From the NCBI RefSeq assembly GCF_019710745.1, contig NZ_JAHKJW010000009.1:137665-201664 (forward strand): a stretch of 64,000 nt of DNA, written 5' to 3'. Shown here piece by piece: positions 7,647 to 18,327 of this stretch (positions within the stretch are counted from its first letter, which is position 1; every line of letters begins with the position of its first letter). Under the pieces are notes generated by a model that was not told where the DNA came from, did not search any database, and saw only the letters and a list, made by a program, of their open reading frames with translations. The stretch is from Streptomyces beigongshangae (GTDB lineage: Bacteria > Actinomycetota > Actinomycetes > Streptomycetales > Streptomycetaceae). A program made the position numbers and the translations under genes.

Positions 7647-8875
7647 CCGTCGCGCCCGGCCGTTCCCCGCGCTCGTCCGCCGAGCTGATCCGCGCCGAGG
7701 AGCCCGTCCTCGCGCACAACTACCACCCGCTGCCCGTGGTCGTGGCCCGCGCCGAGGGCGCCTGGGTCGAGGACGTCGAGGGCCGCCGCTACCTCGACCT
7801 GCTGGCCGGCTACTCGGCCCTCAACTTCGGGCACCGCCATCCGGCCCTGACCGAGGCCGCGCACCGGCAGCTCGACCGGCTGACGCTGACCTCCCGCGCC
7901 TTCCACCACGACCGTCTGGCCGCCTTCGCCGAATCGCTGGCCGCGCTGACCGGCCTGGACATGGTGCTGCCGATGAACACGGGTGCCGAGGCCGTGGAGA
8001 GCGGCATCAAGGTGGCCCGCAAGTGGGCGTACGACGTGAAGGGCGTCGCGCCGGACCGGGCGACGGTCGTGGTGGCCGCCGACAACTTCCACGGCCGTAC
8101 GACGACCGTCGTGGGCTTCTCCACCGACGAGACCGCCCGTGCGGGGTTCGGGCCGTTCACCCCGGGCTTCCGCGTGGTCCCGTACAACGACCTCGCCGCG
8201 CTCGACGCGGCCGTCGACGAAACCACCGCGGCCGTGCTGATCGAGCCGATCCAGGGCGAGGCGGGCGTCGTCATCCCCGACGACGGCTATCTGCGGGGCG
8301 TGCGCGAGCTGACCCGGCGCGCCGGGTGCCTGTTCGTCGCCGACGAGATCCAGTCGGGCCTGGGACGCACGGGCCGCACGCTGGCGGTCGAGCACGAGGG
8401 GGTCGTCCCGGACCTGGTGCTGCTCGGCAAGGCGCTGGGCGGGGGCATCGTGCCGGTCTCCGCGGTGGTCGGGCGGCGCGAGGTGCTCCGGGTGCTGCGG
8501 CCGGGCGAGCACGGCTCGACGTTCGGCGGCAACCCGCTGGCCGCGGCGGTCGGCTCGGCGGTGGTGGAGCTGCTGGGGACCGGCGAGTTCCAGCGCAGGG
8601 CCGAGGAGGCGGGTGTGATCCTGCGGGAGGGTCTGAGCGCCCTCGTCGGCAAGGGCGTCCGGGGCTTCCGGGCGCGCGGCCTGTGGGCGGGTGTGGACAT
8701 CGAGCCCGCGCTCGGCACCGGCCGTGACATCAGCGAGTCCCTGCTGCGGGAGGGAGTCCTGGTGAAGGACACCCACGGCTCGACCATCCGCCTGGCCCCG
8801 CCCCTGACCGTCACGGACGAGGACCTCCACCTGGCCCTGGCCACCTTGGAGAAGGTCCTGACCGCGGCCTCCTGA
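7643..8875 (+). CDS. rocD: Ornithine-oxo-acid aminotransferase
   Basis: 410 aa, class III PLP-dependent aminotransferase. It converts ornithine and 2-oxoglutarate to glutamate semialdehyde and glutamate, the step linking arginine catabolism to proline and glutamate. The PLP lysine is Lys263 in LLGKALGGGIVPVSAV; the cofactor aspartate is in VADEIQSGLGRTG, and MNTGAEAVESGIKVARKW is the typical RocD phosphate-side motif. Length matches the family. The ATG overlaps the stop of the preceding hydrolase gene, so the two are translationally coupled. A strong hairpin follows the stop. Confidence 0.93.
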   Translation: MTVAPGRSPRSSAELIRAEEPVLAHNYHPLPVVVARAEGAWVEDVEGRRYLDLLAGYSALNFGHRHPALTEAAHRQLDRLTLTSRAFHHDRLAAFAESLAALTGLDMVLPMNTGAEAVESGIKVARKWAYDVKGVAPDRATVVVAADNFHGRTTTVVGFSTDETARAGFGPFTPGFRVVPYNDLAALDAAVDETTAAVLIEPIQGEAGVVIPDDGYLRGVRELTRRAGCLFVADEIQSGLGRTGRTLAVEHEGVVPDLVLLGKALGGGIVPVSAVVGRREVLRVLRPGEHGSTFGGNPLAAAVGSAVVELLGTGEFQRRAEEAGVILREGLSALVGKGVRGFRARGLWAGVDIEPALGTGRDISESLLREGVLVKDTHGSTIRLAPPLTVTDEDLHLALATLEKVLTAAS

Positions 8876-8888
8876 GGTCCGCGCGAGC

Positions 8889-8919
8889 GGGGGTGCCCCT
8901 CGTCACGAGGGGCACCCCC
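8889..8919 (+). terminator. Hairpin terminator after rocD
   Basis: Perfect 14-bp stem GGGGGTGCCCCTCG (8889-8902) / CGAGGGGCACCCCC (8906-8919) with a three-base loop and no U-tract. Confidence 0.75.
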
Positions 8920-8928
8920 GGCCCCTTG

Positions 8929-8950
8929 GGGGCGCGGGGAACTGCGCGAC
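8929..8950 (+). repeat. Dispersed Streptomyces-type GC repeat, copy 1
   Basis: Contains GCGCGGGGAACTGCGCG. The same 17-mer is found again at 19498-19514, with its reverse complement at 19469-19485. It lies directly after the rocD terminator, in the spacer to katE. Confidence 0.7.
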
Positions 8951-9012
8951 CGGCCCGCACCCGACGACACGACCGGCCGCCCCGCACCCCGCCTCCTCGG
9001 AGGGTCGGAGGG

Positions 9013-11286
<2,274 letters not shown>

Positions 11287-11367
11287 TCACGTCTCCAAGT
11301 GTCGGGGGGAGAGCTGAGTACCCGCGACCCGGTAGGTGAATCGTCGTCTTCCCGCCGGGCATGCGGA

Positions 11368-11403
11368 GGGCCGCGAATCCGGGTCCCACCGGATTCGCGG
11401 CCC
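11368..11403 (-). terminator. Hairpin terminator between the 107-aa gene and katE
   Basis: 15-bp perfect stem GGGCCGCGAATCCGG (11368-11382) / CCGGATTCGCGGCCC (11389-11403), six-base loop. It lies downstream of the gene at 11431 and upstream of katE, so katE has its own promoter. Confidence 0.7.
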
Positions 11404-11430
11404 GGTCCCACGGCCGCGGCGCGATCCGCC

Positions 11431-11754
11431 TCAGCGGCCCAGCTCCCGCTTCAGCTCCGCCTTGTCCATGGTGGAGCGGCCCTTGACGCCGCGCTTCCTG
11501 GCCTCCGCGTACAGCTGGTCGTACGTGGGGCCCTGCGCACCGCTGTGCGAACGCCGGCCGCCCCGCTCCGAGGACGACATGTCCTGGGTGGACGTCCTGC
11601 TCGCCGTCCTGGACTCACCCGCGCGGGCCCGCTCCTTGTTCACGGTGCGGGAGGCGATCTCCTGGGCCCGCTCCGGGCTCTCGCCGCGCTCCTCGGCGCT
11701 GTCCTTGATGTGCTCGTACTGCCGTTCCCGCTCGGGGCTGGAACCGCGAGGCAT
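11431..11754 (-). CDS. Small hydrophilic protein with SAP/Rho-N-like C-terminus
   Basis: 107 aa, highly charged, no membrane segment. The first 70 residues (RERQYEHIKDSAEERG and following) are predicted helical and then Ser/Arg-rich. The last 30 (YDQLYAEARKRGVKGRSTM and a KAEL tail) resemble the Rho-N/SAP-like helix-extended-loop-helix found at the end of many actinobacterial small proteins, some annotated as plasmid stabilisation proteins. Nucleic acid binding is possible but inferred. ATG 11754 is used because AAGGAG lies five bases before it; an upstream GTG at 11760 overlaps that ribosome site. Confidence 0.65.
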   Translation of the reverse strand: MPRGSSPERERQYEHIKDSAEERGESPERAQEIASRTVNKERARAGESRTASRTSTQDMSSSERGGRRSHSGAQGPTYDQLYAEARKRGVKGRSTMDKAELKRELGR

Positions 11755-11822
11755 GATCACTCCTTGGTCTGCGTCGGTCGGACGGTGCCCGGCCGGTACC
11801 GGTGCCGGTGCGGACCGGCGGA

Positions 11823-11975
11823 CTACTCGTCGGTCCCGTCGTCCCGGTCGCCCTCGGCCTGGGACGGCGTGGTCTGGATGATCTCCGGCCGGTCGTTCCC
11901 CTCGTCGGCGGGCGGGTTCCCCGCTTCGTCGTCCCGGGCGCCTTCCGCCTGGGACGGGGTGGATTCGCTCGTCAT
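11823..11975 (-). CDS. 50-aa acidic microprotein with an internal repeat
   Basis: The frame from ATG 11975 to TAG 11823 encodes a very acidic, hydrophilic protein in which TPSQAEG-R/A-x-DD occurs twice, once near the N-terminus and once at the C-terminus. GAGGAG sits seven bases upstream of the ATG, and the frame has strong third-position G/C. These points support it as a real gene despite its size. It resembles no family I know. It lies between the 107-aa hydrophilic protein and the zinc dehydrogenase, all on the minus strand. Confidence 0.6.
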   Translation of the reverse strand: MTSESTPSQAEGARDDEAGNPPADEGNDRPEIIQTTPSQAEGDRDDGTDE

Positions 11976-12012
11976 GTGCGCTTCTCCTCGGGTCGTCACG
12001 GCTCTCGGGTGG

Positions 12013-13197
12013 TCACGGCTTCAGGAGGGTCTTGACCATTCCGTCCTCCTTGGCCTGGAACATCGCGTACGCCTTCGGGGCGTCCTCCAGCGACATGGTG
12101 TGCGTCTTGAAGGTGTCCACGCCCAGCGGGTCCTCGTCCGTGAGCAGCGGCAGGATGTCGTCCACCCAGCGCCACACGTTGGCCTGGCCCTGGCGCACCT
12201 GGATCTGCTTGTCGAACATCGTCAGGAGCGGCATCGGGCTGACCGCCCCGCCGTAGACCCCGGAGATGGAGAGCGTGCCGCCGCGGCGCACGAGCTCGAT
12301 GCCGGTGTACAGGGCTCCCAGCCGGTCCACCCCCGCCTTCTCCATCATCGGCTGCGCCACCGCGTCGGGCAGCAGGCCCGTGAGCCACTGGGCCGCCTTG
12401 GCGAACGGCGCGCCGTGCGCCTCCATGCCGACGGCGTCGATGACGGCGTCGGTCCCGCGGCCGTCGGTGAGGTCCCTGACGGCGTCCGCGAGGTCCTTGC
12501 CGTTCATCCGGGCGTCGAAGCACGTGACCCCGTGGGCGCTGGCGCGCGTGAGGCGCTCCTTGACCAGGTCGATGCCGATGACCAGGCCGGCGCCGCGGTG
12601 CCGGGCGATCCGGGTGGCCATGTCACCGATGGGGCCCAGGCCGAGTACCGTCACGCTGCCGCCCGGAGGGACGGCCGCGTAGTCCACGGCCTGCCACGCG
12701 GTGGGCAGGACGTCGGAGAGGTAGACGTAGCGGTCGTCGGCCGGCCCCTCGGGCACCTTGATGGGCAGCCTGTTGCCGAACGGCACCCGCAGGAGCTCCG
12801 CCTGCCCGCCCGGCACCTGGCCGTAGAGCTTGGTGTACCCGAACAGGGAGGCGCCGCTGTTGCGTTCGCGCACCTGGGTCGTCTCGCACTGCGAGTGGAG
12901 CCCCTGGTTGCACATCCAGCAGTCGCGGCAGGAGACGTTGAAGGGGATGACCACCCGGTCGCCGGGGGCGAGCGCGGTGACCTCCGGTCCCACCTCCTCC
13001 ACGATGCCCATCGGCTCGTGGCCGAGGATGTCCCCGGGGTCGATGAAGGGGCCGAACAGCTCGTACAGGTGCAGGTCGGAACCGCAGAGCCCGGTCGTGG
13101 TGATCCTGACGACGATGTCGTCCGGCTTCTCGATCCGTGGATCGGGGACGGTCTCCACCCGGACATCACGCTTACCCTGCCAGGTCAGTGCACGCAT
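12013..13197 (-). CDS. Zinc-dependent alcohol/formaldehyde dehydrogenase family protein
   Basis: 394 aa medium-chain dehydrogenase. The catalytic zinc site is in TTGLCGSDLHLY with LGHEPMG. The four-cysteine structural zinc loop (CRDCWMCNQGLHSQC) and a Rossmann segment (VTVLGLGPIGDMATRIA) follow. The long insert after DVLPTAWQAVDYA is like glutathione-independent formaldehyde dehydrogenases and related threonine-type enzymes, so an NAD-dependent oxidation of small alcohols or aldehydes is likely; the true substrate is unknown. ATG 13197 has GGAGGAG eight bases upstream, which settles the start against the longer frame. Its 5' side is shared with the divergent FUSC-like gene. Confidence 0.88.
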   Translation of the reverse strand: MRALTWQGKRDVRVETVPDPRIEKPDDIVVRITTTGLCGSDLHLYELFGPFIDPGDILGHEPMGIVEEVGPEVTALAPGDRVVIPFNVSCRDCWMCNQGLHSQCETTQVRERNSGASLFGYTKLYGQVPGGQAELLRVPFGNRLPIKVPEGPADDRYVYLSDVLPTAWQAVDYAAVPPGGSVTVLGLGPIGDMATRIARHRGAGLVIGIDLVKERLTRASAHGVTCFDARMNGKDLADAVRDLTDGRGTDAVIDAVGMEAHGAPFAKAAQWLTGLLPDAVAQPMMEKAGVDRLGALYTGIELVRRGGTLSISGVYGGAVSPMPLLTMFDKQIQVRQGQANVWRWVDDILPLLTDEDPLGVDTFKTHTMSLEDAPKAYAMFQAKEDGMVKTLLKP

Positions 13198-13388
13198 GGT
13201 GGGACTCCTCCAGCGATCGTGGTTCACTTCCGCCGCCCGAGTCCCCGTTCCGCGCTTTCCGACACTTCACGGGAAGGAAAGCATCCGCTCGGCGGACGCC
13301 GGGTACCCGGGCCGGGCGCCGCCGCGCACCCGGCACCCCGGGTGCGCGGCGGGCACCGACACCTGCGCCGAACGGAAGGAAGCATCAC

Positions 13389-14513
13389 TTGTGGCACGCC
13401 CTCACCCATGAGGCCACCGCTGTCGGGCGTTCGGTGCGCAGGTGCGTCACGGAGGCCGGACCCGAGCGCGACACCGCGGTCCAGTCCCTGAAGGCGGCGG
13501 GCGCCGCACTGCTGGCCTGGGCGATCGCCGGCTGGTGGTGGAACGCTCCGATGGCGCTCCTCGCCCCGTGGACCGCGCTGTTCCTGGTGCAGAGCACCGT
13601 CTACCGCTCGCTGCTGTCCGCGCTGCAGCAGGTGGTGGTGGTCCTCGTCGGCACCCTGCTCGCCGCCGGCGCCCTGGAACTGACCCACCACACGATGGCC
13701 GCGATGGCGCTGGCCCTGCCGCTGACCGTGCTGATCGGCAACTACGCGCGGCTCGGCACCCAGGGCCTCTACGCCCCGACGGCCGCGCTGTTCGTCCTCG
13801 CCTACGGCTCCTCCAGCGGCCTCGACATCCTGCACCGCCTCCTGGAGACCCTGCTGGGAGCGGCCATCGGGATCGCCGTGAACGCCGGTGTCCTGCCGCC
13901 GGTGCACTCCCGCCGTGTCCACCGTGTGCGCGGCCGGCTGCCCGAGGACTGCGCCGACCTGCTGCACACGGTCGCCGACGGCACGGGCACGTCGTACGAC
14001 AAGGAGCAGGCCGCCGGCTGGTACGACAGCGCGGTGCGGCTGGCCGACGTGGTGACGGAGCTGCGGAGCGCGCGCCGCTGGTCGGACGAGAGTCGCCGCT
14101 TCAACCCGGGGCGCAGGCTGCGCCGTTCCGTGAGCACACCGCCACCGCCGCCCGACTGGGACCTCACCTGGGACCGGATCACCGAGCACATCAGGGCGAT
14201 CACCCGTTCGCTGTCCGAGGCCGTCTCCCTCCCGGACCCCGTACCGGGTCTGTCGCCCCTGTTGCGGGCGGCCGGTGACGTCCTCGCCTCCGGGGACGCC
14301 GCGGCGGACGAGCGCCGCCGTGCGCTGGACGTGGCGGCCGCGGCCCACGGCCGGATGTCCTCGGCGCTCGCCCGCAGCGACCACGAGAGCGCGCCCGTGC
14401 TGGGCGGCCTGACGGCGGACACCGGGCGGCTGCTGGACGACCTGTCCGCGCTGGTCGGCGCGTGGGACGGGGACGCCTCCCCGCGAGAGGACCGGCGGTC
14501 GCGGTCCGGGTGA
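13389..14513 (+). CDS. FUSC-like aromatic acid exporter family membrane protein
   Basis: 374 aa. The N-terminal half has about six hydrophobic segments beginning AALLAWAIAGWWW, with a PTAALFVLAYGSS segment typical of the FUSC/ArAE efflux group. The C-terminal half is cytoplasmic, helical and charged. Members are thought to export aromatic acids or similar compounds, but the substrate is not evident here. The start is taken as TTG 13389 because GGAAGGA lies about nine bases before it; no in-frame ATG is close to the first helix. Transcribed divergently from the dehydrogenase across a 190-base spacer. Confidence 0.75.
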   Translation: MWHALTHEATAVGRSVRRCVTEAGPERDTAVQSLKAAGAALLAWAIAGWWWNAPMALLAPWTALFLVQSTVYRSLLSALQQVVVVLVGTLLAAGALELTHHTMAAMALALPLTVLIGNYARLGTQGLYAPTAALFVLAYGSSSGLDILHRLLETLLGAAIGIAVNAGVLPPVHSRRVHRVRGRLPEDCADLLHTVADGTGTSYDKEQAAGWYDSAVRLADVVTELRSARRWSDESRRFNPGRRLRRSVSTPPPPPDWDLTWDRITEHIRAITRSLSEAVSLPDPVPGLSPLLRAAGDVLASGDAAADERRRALDVAAAAHGRMSSALARSDHESAPVLGGLTADTGRLLDDLSALVGAWDGDASPREDRRSRSG

Positions 14514-14651
14514 GCGCCTGCTGCCGTCGGCGGTGGCCCCCGGGGACCGCCGGTGGCTGCCGGGAGCCGTCGGGAACCAGCCGCTCACCGGTGCGGCAGG
14601 TGGTGCGGGAGTGAACACCGGGTCAGCACGAGTCCGTCCGGAGGCGGTTAC

Positions 14652-14687
14652 GCGGGACGACGCCTGCACATACACTGGCGTCCCGCA
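14652..14687 (+). promoter_or_regulatory. Promoter-overlapping inverted repeat upstream of the acyltransferase
   Basis: GCGGGACGACGCC (14652-14664) and GGCGTCCCGC (14678-14687) form an imperfect dyad around a -10-like TACACT (14671-14676). This is a likely operator or attenuator for the acyltransferase gene. The rest of 14514-14751 shows nothing recognisable. Confidence 0.4.
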
Positions 14688-14751
14688 GCACACCTCTTGA
14701 CCAGCTAGAACGCGGCGGTTGAGCCGATCCGGCGAAGCGAGGAGCGACCCG

Positions 14752-15483
14752 TTGTTCTATTACGTTCTCAAGTACGTGATCCTGGGACCGCTGTTGCGGC
14801 TGGTCTTCCGCCCCCGGATCGAGGGCCTGGAGCACGTACCGGCGACGGGCGCGGCCATCGTCGCGGGCAACCACCTGTCGTTCGCGGACCACTTCCTGAT
14901 GCCCGCGATCATCAAGCGGCGCATCACGTTCCTCGCCAAGGCCGAGTACTTCACGGGACCCGGCATCAAGGGCCGGCTGACGGCGGCCTTCTTCCACAGC
15001 GTCGGGCAGATCCCGGTGGACCGCTCCGGCAAGGAGGCCGGCCAGGCGGCGATCCGCGAAGGGCTCGGCGTACTGGGTAAGGACGAGCTGCTCGGCATCT
15101 ACCCGGAGGGCACCCGCTCGCACGACGGCCGCCTCTACAAGGGCAAGGTCGGCGTCGCGGTGATGGCGCTCAGGGCCGGGGTGCCCGTCATTCCGTGCGC
15201 GATGATCGGCACCTTCGAGGCCCAGCCCCCGGGCCGGAAGATCCCGAAGGTGCACCCGGTGGCGATCCGCTTCGGCGAGCCCCTCGACTTCTCCCGCTAC
15301 GCGGGCATGGAGAACGAGAAGGCGATCCTGCGCGCCATCACGGACGAGATCATGTACGCGATCCTCTCCCTCTCCGAGCAGGAGTACGTGGACCGGTACG
15401 CGTCCGTCGTGAAGGCGGAGGAGGCCGCCGAGCGGGCGGCACAGGCCAGGGCCCGCAGGTTCCCGCGGCTGCCGCAGCGCTGA
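14752..15483 (+). CDS. 1-acyl-sn-glycerol-3-phosphate acyltransferase (PlsC family)
   Basis: 243 aa. It has the PlsC acyltransferase signature: the catalytic NHLSFAD (HX4D), the IPVDRSG block and the YPEGTRS block. A short hydrophobic N-terminus (FYYVLKYVILGPLLRLVF) anchors it to the membrane. Members acylate lysophosphatidate to phosphatidate in phospholipid synthesis; Streptomyces has several paralogues, so the exact acceptor is uncertain. The start is TTG 14752 because GAGGAG lies eight bases before it and the hydrophobic anchor starts at once; a longer frame from 14719 has no better site. A strong hairpin separates it from the convergent peptidase gene. Confidence 0.88.
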   Translation: MFYYVLKYVILGPLLRLVFRPRIEGLEHVPATGAAIVAGNHLSFADHFLMPAIIKRRITFLAKAEYFTGPGIKGRLTAAFFHSVGQIPVDRSGKEAGQAAIREGLGVLGKDELLGIYPEGTRSHDGRLYKGKVGVAVMALRAGVPVIPCAMIGTFEAQPPGRKIPKVHPVAIRFGEPLDFSRYAGMENEKAILRAITDEIMYAILSLSEQEYVDRYASVVKAEEAAERAAQARARRFPRLPQR

Positions 15484-15539
15484 CGCCCCGCCCGCGGCCG
15501 GACCGGCCGGGTCGCGGAGCGTCCGGGGAACGGGACGTG

Positions 15540-15574
15540 GGAAGGGGGCGGCCGTGGCACGGCCGCCCCCTTCC
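15540..15574. terminator. Bidirectional hairpin between acyltransferase and peptidase genes
   Basis: A 16-bp perfect stem, GGAAGGGGGCGGCCGT (15540-15555) with its complement at 15559-15574 and a GGC loop, lies between two convergent stops (15483 and 15589). Confidence 0.8.
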
Positions 15575-15588
15575 GCCGCCGGTCGCCG

Positions 15589-17184
15589 TTACGGCTTGGG
15601 CGTGGCGTGCGGCGCGCACGTCACGTCGGCCGCGTCGACCTTGCCGGTGAGCAGGTAGGTGTCCACCCGCTCGTTGACGCACGGGTTGGCCAGCCCCGTC
15701 ACCCCGTGCGAGCCCGCGTCCCTCTCGGTGATCAGGCGGGAGCCCTTGAACCGCTTGTGCAGCTCGACGGCGCCACCGTACGGCGTGGCCGCGTCACGGG
15801 TCGCCTGCACGATCAGGACGGGCGGCAGGCCCTTGCCCGTCCGCACCTCCACCGGGTTCTGCTGCTTGGCGGGCCAGGTCGCGCACGGCAGGTTCAGCCA
15901 GGCGTTGGCCCACGTCATGAACGGGTGGTTCCTGTGCAGCGCGGTGTTGTCGCGGTCCCACTTCCGCCAGCTGGTGGGCCACTTGGCGTCGGCGCACTCG
16001 ACGGCCGTGTAGACGGCGTTGCCGTTCTCCGAGGCGATGTTGCCCGCGGTGTCGGAGAGGTCCGGTGCGGCCGCGTCGACGAGCGCCTGGGTGTCACCGG
16101 CGACGTACTTGCTGAAGACCGTGGCGACCGGCACCCACGACGAGTCGTAGTACGGCGCGCTCTGGAAGAAGCCGATGAGCTCGGCCGGGCCGACGACACC
16201 GCCGACGGGGTTCTTCTTGGCGGTGGCGCGCAGCTTCAGCCACTGCGCCTGGACCTCGGCGCGGGTGTCACCGAGGTGGAAGGCCGCGTCGTTCTTCGCG
16301 ACCCAGTCCTGCCAGTCCCTCCAGCGCGTCTCGAAGGCGACGTCCTGGTCCAGGTTGGCCTGGTACCAGATCTTCTCGCGCGAGGGGTTGACGACGCTGT
16401 CCGCGACCATGCGGCGCACATGGGTCGGGTACATCGTGCCGTAGACGGCGGCGATGTACGTGCCGTACGAGACGCCCAGGAAGTTGAGCTTCTTCTCGCC
16501 GAGAGCGGCCCTGATGACGTCCAGGTCGCGCACGGTGTTGGGGGTCGTCATGTGCGGCAGCATCGCGCCGCTGCGCTCGGCGCAGCCGGCCGCGTACTCG
16601 GCGGCGAGCTTGCGCTGGGCGCGCTTGTCGGCCTCGGAGTCGGGCACCGGGTCCATCTTGGGCGCCTTGACGAACTCCTGCGGGTCCACGCAGGAGATGG
16701 GCGCCGAGTGGCCGACACCGCGCGGGTCGAAGCCCACGAAGTCGTACGCCTTGGAGGTGTTGACCCACAGCGGGTTCTTGTTGGTGACCCGGGTGGGGAA
16801 GCGCAGTCCGGAGCCGCCGGGGCCGCCGGGGTTGTAGACGAGGGCGCCCTGGCGCTCCGCCTTCGTGCCGGTGTTGCCGATGCGGTCCACGGCGAGCTTG
16901 ATCTTCTTGCCGTCGGGCTTCGCGTAGTCGAGCGGCACGGTGACCCAGCCGCACTGGATGGGCTTGGCGATCCCCCAGTCGGCGGGACAGTCCTTCCAGT
17001 CGATCCCGGCTCTGGCCGCGCGGGCGGCGGCGATCTCGGCGCCGCGCGCCTGGCTGGTCCGGACGTCGTGGCCGTGGCGGATGTCCGCGCTGGCCGTCGG
17101 GGCCGCGACGGCGCCGGCTATCAGCGTCGCCGTGACGAGCGCTCCGGCCGAGCCGAACGCCGTCGTCCTTCTCATCCCTCTCAA
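15589..17184 (-). CDS. tap: Secreted tripeptidyl aminopeptidase, alpha/beta-hydrolase
   Basis: 531 aa. A Sec signal peptide (basic MRRTT, hydrophobic stretch, cleavage near PTASA) is followed by an alpha/beta-hydrolase: oxyanion region YNPGGPGGSG, the nucleophile elbow GVSYGTY, and the late Asp/His region ending DAGSHGVTG. The C-terminal TAP-like domain (LIVQATRDAATPYGGAVELH) identifies the Streptomyces tripeptidyl aminopeptidase family, which removes tripeptides from secreted proteins outside the cell. Six or so cysteines suggest disulfides. TTG 17184 has a G-rich site five bases upstream; ATG 17175, three codons later, is nearly as good. The 327-base spacer upstream of it (to 17511) holds an AT-rich patch near 17276-17300, probably its promoter, and the 3' repeat of the TetR gene. 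Confidence 0.92.
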   Translation of the reverse strand: MRGMRRTTAFGSAGALVTATLIAGAVAAPTASADIRHGHDVRTSQARGAEIAAARAARAGIDWKDCPADWGIAKPIQCGWVTVPLDYAKPDGKKIKLAVDRIGNTGTKAERQGALVYNPGGPGGSGLRFPTRVTNKNPLWVNTSKAYDFVGFDPRGVGHSAPISCVDPQEFVKAPKMDPVPDSEADKRAQRKLAAEYAAGCAERSGAMLPHMTTPNTVRDLDVIRAALGEKKLNFLGVSYGTYIAAVYGTMYPTHVRRMVADSVVNPSREKIWYQANLDQDVAFETRWRDWQDWVAKNDAAFHLGDTRAEVQAQWLKLRATAKKNPVGGVVGPAELIGFFQSAPYYDSSWVPVATVFSKYVAGDTQALVDAAAPDLSDTAGNIASENGNAVYTAVECADAKWPTSWRKWDRDNTALHRNHPFMTWANAWLNLPCATWPAKQQNPVEVRTGKGLPPVLIVQATRDAATPYGGAVELHKRFKGSRLITERDAGSHGVTGLANPCVNERVDTYLLTGKVDAADVTCAPHATPKP

Positions 17185-17475
17185 GAGAGTCCCCCCTGCT
17201 GTCTTCTGCTGTCGTCGTGGTGTCGGTACGGGGGATCCTTTCTGCTGCGGGGTCCCCGAGGACAGGGGCGAAGTATCTTTTTTGCCAATCCGATAACCGG
17301 AACATCTCTGTCCGTTGAGCGGTGATGTTCACTTCCGCCCGTACACGGTCCACCGCGGGACCGGGGCCTCCATCCGGTGGACGCGGGACCTCACCGGGGA
17401 GGCGGCGCAGCCGCAGCGCACAGCCGCTCGCCGAACTCGACCGCCCGGGCCGCCGGCACGGCTCGGCGCCGTCCC

Positions 17476-17530
17476 CGCAGGCTCAGCGGGGTTCGGGCCG
17501 GCTTCGCAGGCTCAGCGGGGCTCGGGCCGG
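17476..17530. repeat. Direct repeat at the 3' end of the TetR gene
   Basis: CGCAGGCTCAGCGGGG followed by T/C-TCGGGCCGG occurs at 17476-17501 and 17505-17530 with one mismatch, period 29. The second copy contains the TGA stop (17512-17514) of the TetR gene, so the end of the gene has been duplicated beyond its stop. Confidence 0.8.
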
Positions 17531-18159
17531 TCCGGATCCCCCATGCTCATCAGGCCCCGCAGACCGTCCCGCAACACCTCCGCGGGCACCGTGCCGAACA
17601 GGGCCTGCTGCGCGGCGAACCCCTGCGCGGCGGCGATCAGCGTCCGCGCGACATGCTCCGCGGGAACGTCCGCGCGCATCACCCCGGCCGCCTGATACCC
17701 CTCGACGACCGCCACCCATGCCTCCCGCACCGCGACGAAGCCCTCCCGCAGGACCGCCGCCAGCTCGGCGTCACGGAGCGTCTCGGTCCAGACCTGGACC
17801 ATCAGCCGGGGAAAGGACTCCTCCCCCTCCCAGGACAGACCGTGCTTCCCCGTGCCCCCCAGGCCCAGCACCTGCGTCATGACCCGGGTCACGAGCACGT
17901 CGGGCATCGGCGGCGGGGAGTGCCGGGCGACCTCCTCGAAGGCTTCGCGGATCCCCCCGAGCACCTCGGTGACGATGGCGCCGATCAACTCGTCCTTGCC
18001 GCTGAAGTACCGGTAGACGGCCCCCGCCGAGAGGTCCACCTCCTTCAGCACGTCCTGCATCGACGTCGCGTGGAACCCGTTGCGGGCGAAGCAGCGGGCC
18101 GCGCCGTCGAGGATCTGGCGACGGCGGGCGTCGAGGTGTTCCTGGGATACACGGGCCAT
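17512..18159 (-). CDS. TetR-family repressor
   Basis: 215 aa. The N-terminal HTH (residues about 12-58; RRRQILDGAARCFARNGF, then SAGAVYRYFSGKDELI) is canonical TetR_N; the remainder is a helical ligand domain. It is divergent from a membrane protein gene and two nearly identical 19-bp operator-like sequences lie between them, one next to each start. It probably represses both genes and is released by a small hydrophobic ligand. The C-terminus is Pro/Arg-rich and coincides with the 3' repeat. Confidence 0.9.
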   Translation of the reverse strand: MARVSQEHLDARRRQILDGAARCFARNGFHATSMQDVLKEVDLSAGAVYRYFSGKDELIGAIVTEVLGGIREAFEEVARHSPPPMPDVLVTRVMTQVLGLGGTGKHGLSWEGEESFPRLMVQVWTETLRDAELAAVLREGFVAVREAWVAVVEGYQAAGVMRADVPAEHVARTLIAAAQGFAAQQALFGTVPAEVLRDGLRGLMSMGDPDRPEPR

Positions 18160-18170
18160 GCACGAAACCT

Positions 18171-18247
18171 AAAACGAACATTCCTTCTTGACAAGGCGGG
18201 ACACCGGCGGGACAGTGGGCCTGTCGCCAAAACGAACGATCCTTCTT
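18171..18247. promoter_or_regulatory. Twin TetR operators flanking divergent promoters
   Basis: AAAACGAACATTCCTTCTT (18171-18189) and AAAACGAACGATCCTTCTT (18229-18247) differ at two positions and are 58 bases apart. A -35-like TTGACA (18188-18193) follows the first copy and a -10-like GACAGT (18211-18216) lies 17 bases on. Each copy is an imperfect palindrome about its centre, as expected for TetR sites. Confidence 0.75.
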
Positions 18248-18327
18248 TTTACGCACCCGGTCCGGCCGGGGCCCGGGCCCCGGCTGAAAGCCCGAACACC
18301 GCCGCGATCCGCATCGAGGGAAGAAGC

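Noticed and set aside
12013..13197. Glutathione-dependent formaldehyde dehydrogenase
   Set aside because: The motifs fit the zinc MDR family in general; no feature fixes the substrate or glutathione use.
17377..18327. N-terminal extension of the membrane protein gene by 317 codons
   Set aside because: Runs antisense through the TetR gene and its operators; ATG 18328 has its own ribosome site.
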